From Triticum aestivum (lineage: Eukaryota; Streptophyta; Magnoliopsida; Poales; Poaceae), in NCBI RefSeq assembly GCF_018294505.1, contig NC_057800.1:175471642-175535641 (forward strand): a stretch of 64,000 bases of DNA. The letters run 5' to 3'. The notes beneath the pieces are model-generated. The model saw nothing but the letters and a program-made list of their open reading frames with translations, was not told the origin of the DNA and did no database searches. Of this stretch, positions 55,920-64,000 are shown in pieces (positions within the stretch are counted from its first letter, which is position 1; the number at the start of each line of letters is the position of its first letter). Position numbers and translations under genes: made by a program.

Positions 55920-56256
55920 TCACATGTCATGGACAGGATCCTTCCAGTTGGAAGAGCACAGACCCATGGTGCGCTCTCTGATGTCACAGATGGGTTGTTT
56001 CACCTTGGAAGAACCATTCTGGGTGCCCTCCTCGTGGTCGTGGTCGATGAGATCTGACTTGGCAATTGAGGATCCCAAGCCGCCACCATAGAACATGTCC
56101 TTCAGAAATGACAAATGGGCTCGATGGCGTACAAGGACTGCAGATCCTTGATCGCGTGGCGGAGAGAATCAATAGTAGGGTCGTCAAAGAGATCGACGGT
56201 GGTTGAACCAAAGGGGTTGGGGATGGACCACTTAACCTATGACATGGCCCGCGTGA
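55920..56256 (-). pseudogene. Unidentified gene fragment of the older outer segment
   Basis: On -, coding-like sequence runs from the chromovirus border (56256): KWSIPNPFGSTTVDLFDD, SLRHAIKDLQSLYAIE, then, after a frame change near 56110, HLSFLKDMFYGGGLGSS... to SSNWKDPVHDM and a stop at 55920. Composition is that of a real protein, with an amphipathic helical part. It may be an upstream exon of the B3-like gene at 31978-32611 or a separate gene. Its 5' end was cut off by the chromovirus insertion. No family recognised. Confidence 0.4.
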
Positions 56257-59200
56257 TGTCAGGACCCCGATTCCAAGTCACATCGACCCAACCGGTAACA
56301 CCTCATATCACTTTGCGGTCTCATGCACGGTAATCCCACGGATGTCGCCTTACCATGGCCCGGGACCGTTTGCGCCTTTTGGCTCACGTATATGATAGTG
56401 TCGCTAGCATCCATATGACAGAGAACCCAGGCCGACATGGCTAGTCGTGAACCCAAAGCGGCACTAACCCATGGGGACAGGCATACATGAATCACATCGA
56501 GCATGTCGGTCATCAACGTGTGAATCCGGGCTGTAGCACTGGGCTAACAGGACACCGGTAACCCGGGCTATAGCAGGCTAGGCAGGACTCCGGATGTCAC
56601 GCGTGACATTTCCCCGAAGGGACAGACACAGGAACGAAGTGCAACACACGCCGGCCAGTCAAGTGTCTAGAGCAGTAGTGCTGGGCTAGCAGGACTCCGG
56701 TGAACCGGGCTGTAGCGGACTACTATCGCTCAGGAAGCACTAGACTACATTTCCCCATATGAGAGGCTGCCAAGGATAAACAACTAGATTGTCGGATCCC
56801 ACTCATACCAAGCATTTCAATCATACACACAATATGCCCGATATGAGTACATACAATATGGCATCACAACAAAACTCTACAACTCAAAGTACTTTATTTA
56901 GAAAGGCTCCGAGGAGCCATACATAACATGTTCATACAGATAGGGGTCACATGACCCGACACTCAAGTCATACAATCATATAAGCACATGCGGAAGCAAC
57001 TCAGTCTGCGTACAGACATTAGAAAGAAAGAAGGCTTGACGAAGCCCTTCTATCTACATCGGCCCTTCACAAGTCTTGGACCACCACCTGGGTGGCTAGT
57101 CACTCGTCAACGTCGAGGTCTACATAGAACCCATCGGAGGGGGCGGTGTTGTCGTCTGAAAACATTAATTTAAGCAACATGAGTACAGAGGTACTCAGCA
57201 AGTCTTACAACAGAATCCTACTATACATGCACATTCTCAAGAAGGTAGTGGAGTTATTGCAGCAAGCCAGCTTTAACTCTTGGCTAAGCTATCCTACGAG
57301 ACACCACTTGGAAAGAAATTGTCACACATGAGTCCACTAATCACCAATACAATACTCCACCGTGGATCCTCTCCCGTCAACCTACGAGAGGGCCATCCGC
57401 GGTACTCACACTTATCTTGAGGCTTTTAGTAGTATCCATTTACTTGTCTATGAGCTACATAGGTGACCAAGTAGTCCTTTACCGCGGAAGCGGCTATTCG
57501 AATAGTTTCATACCCTGCAGGGGTGTGCTTCTTCACACACGCTCTCACCACTTATCGCCGCTACACGACGCGTACTCAGCAACCTTCAAGCGGAAGCACA
57601 GCGAGGGTGTCGGCCACGACCTGACTAAACACATGAGTGCCTAGTCCATGTTTATCGCCTATTCAGGTTTCATCCGCAGGGAGTCCGGCCGAGGTTTCCA
57701 CTAACAGCCCCGAACGATGTGTGCAGGGTTCCCGAGACACCAAACGGGCAAATTGGTACACCGGGCCACATGCCTACCGCAACACAGCCCACCCGTAAGG
57801 TCAGCGCTGCGTGCGGCCCCCAGCATGCTACAAACACTAGAAACTACTTTGCAACTCCCGGACAAAGGACAAGAGTGGTTAATAAGTCGAGAGGGTCCAT
57901 TGGTTTCGGGCCCAATGTGTGGTAGTAGCTGAATCTTAAATCACACACACAGATCTCAGTTCTTAAGGACGGCCTCAATGAAACAACCCACCATGTACTC
58001 CTACATGGCCTCTCATCGATACCTTTACCAAATCATGTTCAACACTTCACTCTCATTACCGACACAACCTTTCACTCTAGTTCATCACCCCAATGAGCCA
58101 GACCTGACACAACTCTAAGCATAGCATGGTAGGAAACACAATTATGGCTCAATCAACTCCTACACATGCTAGTGGGTTTCATCTAGTTACTGTGGCAATG
58201 ACAGGTCATGCAAAGGAAGTGGGTTCAACTACCGCAACACACAACAGTTTGAATCACGTTGTCTTAATGCAGTAAACAAGAGCAGAAGCGAGAACATGGG
58301 TTTGTATCGGAATGATCAATTGGTTGCTTGCCTGATGTAGTGGTAGTAGGGTACTGCCCTTCAGACGGATATTCGGGGTTATCCTCGGAGGCAGAACCTA
58401 CCACGAAAGACACACCGAACATAATCAACACATGACAATATGCAACAATATGATGCATGCTATGACATGGCAATATGAATGTGTCTTGGCCTAATGCAAG
58501 CTAAAACAGAAAGGAATGAACTCATTTGAATCAAAGATTCAAATGTTAGTTCATTTAACACAGCCATATTAGTGCATTATCTTATTTTGCTTAAACAGCA
58601 AGGTTAACTTGTTCTATCATGCATGAAACCATTACCAATGGATAGATTGAATTTTTCTGATCAAAATTCATATATAAATCTTTGCATTTGGAGTTACAGA
58701 TTAATTTCTATGAATTTTTGAAGTTTGCAACAATTTCTAGGATTTTCTATATAAAAATAAATCCAGAAATTTGTTATTGCGTGAGCAGTGCGTCAGGACG
58801 ACATCAGTGGTCAAAGGGGACGTCCAGGTCAACCTGACTAGTGGGTCCCGCATTTCAGCAGTTATTTAAACTAACTAAATTTAGTTAAAACTAATCTGGG
58901 TTAATTAGCAGAGGGGGGCTTCGGGGCAAGCGAGCGCTCGGGGCTCAGCTTGCTCGAAGGAGAGGAGGGCGGTGGAGCTTCTGGACATGATGGCACGGCG
59001 CGGGGACGATGGAGAGTGCGACTACGGCGGCGGTGCGGCTGCGGTGGCGTCGGCCATGGTGCGGGAGAGCGAGGGAGAGGAGCTAGGGAGGAAAGGGCGT
59101 GTCTGCGAGCTCGGGGGAGGAGTGGGTGACCGACCCAGGGCGGCAGAACGGCGAGGGGAGGAAGCAGGGCGGCGGGTAGCTGCGTGGCGCACGCTGGTGC

Positions 59201-59747
59201 CGGCGTCGAGCACCTGGCTGCCTGCCTGGCCGAGCCAAGCAGCTCGCTGGAGCGGTGGCTGGGCTGGGCTGGCAGGTGGGCTTGCCAGGTGGGCGCCAGG
59301 TAAGCCTCTGCTTTGCTCTATTTTTCTTTTTCTATTTTTCTGTAAGTTTGTGTATTTATTAAAAATAGTTAGGCACTTCTAAAAATCCTGAAAATAATCA
59401 GAGGCTCTATTTAGAATATCTCCAATAGCCCACACTTATTTCCAGAATTATTTGAGCATTCAAAATATTTACTAGCATTTAAATGCCCAAATGCAATTTA
59501 CATATGATTTAATTCAATGACCTTCTGTTGACCTAGAAAATTGTGCACCAATTTTGCCAGAGGTTCTAACCCAAGACAAAGAGGGTGAACTTTTTAGAAG
59601 GGCATTTCAGGTTCATTGAAAATATTTTTAGTAAGCCTTAGTTGAATGCGCAGGGGTTCTGGGGGTTCTGTCTACCCCAATTCAAGTTTTTGATGAAAGG
59701 TAGACATGATGCAACACTCTAATGCATGGACTAGCTAGGATGTGACA
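56257..59747 (-). repeat. 3' LTR of the chromovirus
   Basis: 3491 bp; on - it starts TGTCACATCC and ends GGAATCGGGGTCCTGACA, the same ends as in the LARD LTRs, with further shared blocks such as CTATTCGAATAGCCG and TAGGAGTACATGGTGGGTTG. A GC-rich promoter/leader part lies at 58900-59300; frames there are not genes. Confidence 0.9.
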
Positions 59748-60831
59748 ACTCACCCCCACTCAAGAGAATCTCGTCCCGAGATTTAGGATCCGTCGGGAAG
59801 AAGGTGGGGTACTCAAGCCGAAGACGATCCTCCCTTTCCCAAGTAGCTTCTTGCTTGGAATGGTGTGACCATTGAACCTTGAGAAACTTGATATTCTGGC
59901 GTCGAGTGGTACGCTCGGCTTGATCAAGGATACGGACGGGATATTCTCGATATGTGAGATTATCTTGAAGATCAAGCGTTTCGTGGTCCACTCCACGGAT
60001 AGGATCCGAGAAGCAACGCCTGAGTTGAGAAACGTGGAAAACATCATGAACTCTGGAAAGATGTGGAGGTAGTTCCAACTGGTAGGCAACTTCTCCCTAT
60101 TTGGCAAGAATGCGAAAGGGTCCAATCTAACGAGGAGCCAATTTTCCCTTGATACCGAATCGATGGGTTCCCTTCAAAGGAGTAACCCGAAGGTAAGCCT
60201 TCTCGCCAACCTCATAAGTCATAGGCTTATGTTTGCGGTCATATTGGCTCTTTTGACGAGATTGGGCTGTTTTCAATTTCTCACGAATAATGCGAACCTG
60301 CTCTTCTGCTTCCTGGATCATATCCGGGCCAAAGAGTTGTCTTTCCCCGGTTTCTGACCAGTTAAGAGGCGTTCGACATTTTCGTCCATAGAGAACTTCG
60401 AAAGGAGCTTTGCCCAAGCTAGCTTGATAACTATTGTTATAAGCGAACTTGGCGAATGGAAGACACTTCTCCCAATTCAAACCGAGAGAGATGACAGAAG
60501 CTCGAAGCATATCCTCCAGAATTTGATTGACTCGTTGCACTTGACCACTTGATTGAGGATGGAAGGCGGTGCTAAAGGAGAGACGAGTTCCCATAGCATT
60601 TTGGAAACTTCCCCAAAATCAAGAGGTGAAGAGACTTCCACGGTCTGAGTTAATCTCCAATGGAACACCATGAAGAGACACTATTCGGGAGATGTACAAA
60701 TCATCTAGCTGGCTAGCGGTTATACTCTCACGAACGGGTAGGAAGTGGGCTACTTTGGAAAGACGATCGACAACGACGAAGATAGCATTATTCCCTCTCT
60801 TGGTCCTGGGAAACCCGGTAATGAAATCCAT
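59731..60831 (-). pseudogene. Chromovirus integrase core and chromodomain
   Basis: Frame from 60831: [13 protein letters not shown] (first Asp), then EINSDRGSLFTS (second Asp region), TGA at 60619, then in the same frame MGTRLSFSTAFHPQSSGQVQRVNQ (catalytic Glu position replaced or shifted as Q-V-Q-R-V), a GPY-type region KLAPR, TAG at 60127 and another TAG near 60096, then LELPPHLSRVHDVFHVSQLR and the chromodomain REYPVRILDQ ... KVQWSHHSKQEATWERE. The chromodomain of this family targets integration to modified heterochromatin. In related integrases the motif reads SGQVERVNQ, so the Glu appears mutated to Gln here. Confidence 0.85.
59748..59765 (-). other. Polypurine tract of the chromovirus
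   Basis: On - it reads TTGAGTGGGGGTGAGT directly before the LTR start. The pol frame runs through it and stops 14-17 bases inside the LTR (59731-59733). Confidence 0.85.
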
Positions 60832-61445
60832 ACCGATTTATCCCATTTCCATTCAGGAATGGCCAAAGGTTGCAGGGTGCCAGCAGGCCGTTGATGCTCT
60901 GCTTTAACACGACGACAAACGTCGCAATTAGCAATGTATTGAGCGATTTCTCTCTTCATCCTAGTCCACCAAAACCTCTGGCGTAGGTCTTGATACATCT
61001 TAGTACTACCGGGATGAATGGTGAGAGGGGATTCATGAGCTTCCTTAAGGATCAATCGCCTCAGGTTGCGTACCTTGGGAACCACTAGACGGTCTCCAAA
61101 GAACACGACACCTTGATCATCAATGGAGAAACAATCCACGACTCCTTTCTTGATGTTTCTCTTGATACGGGAGATTCCCGGATCTACCTTCTGTGCCTTG
61201 ATGATCCGATCCGTAAGGGTAGGTTTCTCCACCAGGGTGGAAAGAAATCCCCGGGGAACAATGTGAAGGTTGAGCTTACGAAATTCCTCGTGGAGAAGTG
61301 GTTGACTTTGTTGTAACATCAGGTTGTTACAATAAGATTTACGACTTAGTGCATCATCCATGACATTGGCTTTGCATGGGGTGTAAGTTATTCCTAAGTC
61401 GTAATCCGTAATCAACTCGACCCAACGTCTTTGCCTGAGATTCAA
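60750..61445 (-). pseudogene. Chromovirus RNase H end and integrase zinc-binding domain
   Basis: The frame starts inside RNase H ([19 protein letters not shown]), passes the connection [10 protein letters not shown], and holds the HHCC domain [19 protein letters not shown]...[12 protein letters not shown]. Near 60830 the frame shifts into the integrase core. It joins RT by a frameshift near 61520. Confidence 0.85.
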
Positions 61446-62466
61446 ATCCGGTTGGGTGAAGATGGATTTCAGACTTTGGTGATCGGTGTAAATCTCGCAA
61501 CAAATACCAAGAAGGTAATGTCACCATGTTTTTGAGTGCATGGACCACAGCTGCAAGCTCTAGATCATGTGTGGGATAGTTATCCTCATGTGGACGCAAC
61601 TGTCGAGAGGCGTAGGCAATCACATGACAATCTTGCATGAGTATGCAACCTAGTCCTTGTCGCGAGGCGTCGCAATAGATAACAAAGTCCTTAGAAAAAT
61701 CTGGTGGTACAAGTATGGGAGCAGATGTCAGGCGTCTTTTCAGTTCCTGAAAGTTGAACTCGCACTGTGGGGTCCACTCAAACTTTTTATCTTTCTTGAG
61801 GAGTTCAGTTAGAGGTTTAGCAACCTTGGAGAAATTCTCGACGAAGCGGCGACAGTAGCTCGCTAAACCAAGGAAACTCCGAACTCGCTTAACCGTTTTA
61901 GGTGGAGTCCAGTCAAGGACGGCTTGAACTCGCTCGGGATTGACAGCAATGCCCTTACCAAAGATTACATGGCCTAGATAGGTCACTTCTGGCAACCAAA
62001 ATCCGCACTTAGATAATTTGGCATAAAGGCAGTGCTCTCGAAGTTTCATCAATACTAGCCTTAGATGTTCGGCATGTTCTTCCTCATTCTTGGAGTAGAT
62101 GAGTATATCATCGAGGTATACCACAACGAATTTATCCAAATACTCCATGAAGATCGAGTTCATTAACCGAGAGAAGGTGGCTGGAGCATTGGTTAAACCG
62201 AAGGACATGACGGTGTACTCGTATTGGCCATAACGAGTAACAAAGGCCGTTTTAGGTATGTCCCCGTTCTTGATTTTGATTTGATGGTAGCCCAACCTCA
62301 AATCCATTTTGGAAAAGACTGAGGATCCAGCGAGCTGATCATATAGGTCGTTGATCCTGGGGAGCGGATACTTGTTCTGATGGTGACCAAGTTGACCGGT
62401 CGGTAATCTACAACCATCCGATCCGTTCCATCCTTCTTCTTGACGAAGAGGACGGGGCAAGCCCAT
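61354..62466 (-). pseudogene. Chromovirus reverse transcriptase and RNase H
   Basis: From about 62385 the frame reads [47 protein letters not shown], and the catalytic [12 protein letters not shown] (about 62115). RNase H begins [12 protein letters not shown] with [13 protein letters not shown]. Frame is lost near 61520 in the RNase H. The first residues listed before NKYPLP are out of frame; the true upstream part is in the next feature. Confidence 0.88.
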
Positions 62467-63005
62467 GGAGAAGAACTAGGACGGATGAAACCCTTTTGCA
62501 AGGACTCATCGAGTTGTTTCTTAAGCTCGGCTAGTTCTAGGGGTGCCATCTTATAAGGTCTTCTAGAGATTGGGACGGTTCCTGGAACAAGGTCTATCAC
62601 GAACTCGACATCTCTGTCAGGTGGAACACCTGGCAGTTCTTCTGGAAAGACATCCGGGAAGTCACGGACTACCGGAATATCTTCAAGGTCTGGAAGGGGG
62701 TTGGCATTTAAGGAGTAGAGCTGACGCTCAGACACTCGGGTCAAAACATTGACTGTCTTGCCCGATGGATGGGTGAGTTGAACAGTTCTAGTGGAGCAAT
62801 CAATCTTAGCATAATGGGCTGACATCCAGTCCATACCCAAGATGATGTTTATGTCCGAGGACTTGAGAGCTATTAGTGATGCAAGGAAGACCAATCTGTC
62901 GACAAGGATTTCATTCCCATGACTTATTCTAGAGGTTTGCCATCTAGAACCGGGGGTCTGAATTTCCATGGAGGTGGGCATGCCACTAAATGTGGTGTTG
63001 TGCAA
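62298..63005 (-). pseudogene. Chromovirus protease end and RT fingers
   Basis: The protease C-terminal part reads [16 protein letters not shown], followed by [22 protein letters not shown]-type linker and the RT start [47 protein letters not shown] frameshift near 62390 passes to the RT palm. The protease active site (DTGAS-type, GASHSFIS on - around 63020-63060) lies just upstream, separated by a further shift. Confidence 0.85.
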
Positions 63006-63061
63006 TCGAGCATAGCTCTCAGAAATAAATGAATGAGATGCTCCAGTATCAAAGAGAACAG

Positions 63062-63993
63062 TTACCGGATGGCAATTAACAAGGAGCGTACCGAGAACAA
63101 TGTTGGGTCCTCATGAGTCTCCTCAGCTGAGACGTAGTTGACATGGCCACGTGCAGTGGTGGCTGGCTGGGCGTAGAGCACCTTTCCTACTGGCTTGCCA
63201 CGGCCAACAGACTTTCCGAACGGGTTGGGGTTGTTGTTCTGGGGACACTCGCGGATGTAGTGACCCGTCTCCCCACACTTGAAACAAGTTATCACATTGG
63301 GGCATGGTGCAGCATTAGCAGCGGGCCACCATAGGTCTTGGGCGGTGCATACTGCTGGCTGGGGCGAGGCGCCTCAAAGGATGGCCTCGGAGTGAACCTG
63401 GGTGGCAGAGCGGTGTTTGGAATCCAGACCCGGTGCTTCTGGGATCCAGAGCTAGATGAAGATCCAAAGTCACGGGAGTGCTTGCGTGAAGCTTCGAAGT
63501 CAGTCTGACCTGTCTCGGCACTGATGGCCTTGTTGACTAACTTCTAGAAGAAGGTGCACTCGTGCAGACGAAGGTCACGGCGAAGCTCGGGGCTAAGTCC
63601 CTTGCGGAACCTTGCCTGCTTCTTGGCGTCGGTGGATACCTCTTCAGGAGCATAACGTGCTAGATTTCCAAACTCATGACTGTATGCATCCACAGTCAGT
63701 CTACCCTGGGTGAAATTGCAGAACGCTTCTCTCTTACGATCCATGAGACCTTCCGGGATGTGATGCTCACGGAAAGCCACACTGAATTCAGCCCAGGTAG
63801 TGAGTTGGCCGACCGGGCGCATAGCCTCAAAATTTTCCCACCAAAGGCTAGCAGGGCCTTCGAGGTGATAGGCAGCAAAGGTAACCTTATCAGCTTCGGC
63901 TACGTTGGCAGAACGTAGCTTGTGGGTGATGCTGCGAAGCCAGTCATCCGCATCGAGAGGCTCGACGGAATGATTAAACTTTGGTGGATACAA
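63062..63993 (-). pseudogene. Chromovirus gag with zinc knuckle
   Basis: Gag domain from 63993: DADDWLRSITHKL, AAYHLEGPASLWWENF, FSVAFREHHIPEGLMDRKREAF, KKQARFRKGLSPELRRDL, typical of chromovirus Gag. TAG at 63544 interrupts it; the frame continues through a Ser/Pro-rich linker to about 63310, where a shift leads to the CCHC zinc knuckle CFKCGETGHYIRECPQ (63295 frame). The N-terminus lies beyond the window. Confidence 0.88.
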
Positions 63994-64000
63994 CTTGACA

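Larger units (their letters stand above)
56257..64000 (-). mobile_element. Del/Tekay-type chromovirus (Ty3/gypsy), runs off the window
   Basis: Read on - the order is gag (from beyond 64000), CCHC zinc knuckle, protease, RT, RNase H, integrase, chromodomain, PPT and 3' LTR (59747-56257). The chromodomain after integrase identifies a chromovirus; the motifs fit Del/Tekay. Numerous frameshifts and stops show an old copy. Its LTR and PPT are related to those of the LARD at 37085-48676. The border base run CGTGA (56252-56256) is the likely target duplication, but the partner is outside the window. Confidence 0.9.

Overview
The window is a block of nested transposable elements from a large grass genome, almost certainly a Triticeae species (wheat, Aegilops, barley or a relative). 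This rests on recognised element types: an Athila-clade Ty3/gypsy pair of the Sabrina/WHAM type, a Maximus-type Sirevirus (Ty1/copia), a solo LTR of the BARE/WIS/Angela type, a LARD with 4.1 kb LTRs, a Del/Tekay chromovirus, and a gene-carrying CACTA DNA transposon. Family names are from memory of LTR ends and protein motifs; the structures (LTRs, PBS, PPT, target-site duplications) are read directly. I see no ordinary single-copy host gene, rRNA, tRNA or CRISPR array.

Layout, left to right. (1) 1-8400: Sabrina-like gypsy element on +, its 5' LTR cut by the window edge, with damaged gag-pol and a complete 3' LTR (6880-8400). (2) 8401-10198: piece of a Maximus LTR followed by the LTR end and 5' internal end of a WHAM-like element; this 1.8 kb is a second copy of 19930-21729. 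(3) 10199-20949: Maximus-type Sirevirus on -, with 5' LTR, gag, pol and a long env-like ORF behind its own promoter-like block; the env-like ORF is cut at 10199. (4) 20950-26837: WHAM-like non-autonomous gypsy element on +, with no pol but one acidic ORF. (5) 26838-28287 LTR piece plus 28288-29866 and 31614 to about 31920: a second, truncated LARD-like element, split by a BARE/Angela-type solo LTR (29867-31608) with perfect TAAAG duplications. (6) About 31930-32992 and 55017-56256: an older gene-bearing segment (B3-like gene relic, 67-bp minisatellite, unidentified coding fragment) split by the next element. (7) 32993-55016: a 22 kb CACTA transposon with TGT target duplication, carrying a B3-like gene, alanine-rich ORFs, a 501-bp tandem array and a DEDDy 3'-5' exonuclease relic; it is itself split by (8) 37085-48676, an 11.6 kb LARD with GGTGT duplications. 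(9) 56257-64000: a Del/Tekay chromovirus on -, 3' LTR first, running off the window.

Insertion order inferred from nesting: on the right, older B3 segment, then CACTA, then LARD, with the chromovirus separately inserted at 56257. On the left, the second LARD-like element, then the WHAM-like element in its LTR, then Maximus in the WHAM-like LTR, then a tandem duplication or rearrangement, and finally the Sabrina-like element in the duplicated Maximus LTR.

The points most worth following are: the CACTA cargo, where two diverged B3-domain genes share one three-exon design with a 35-bp first exon in two nested segments; the likely derivation of the LARD from a Tekay-type chromovirus like the one in this same window; the promoter-like block in front of the Sirevirus env-like ORF; and the duplication junction at 10198/10199.
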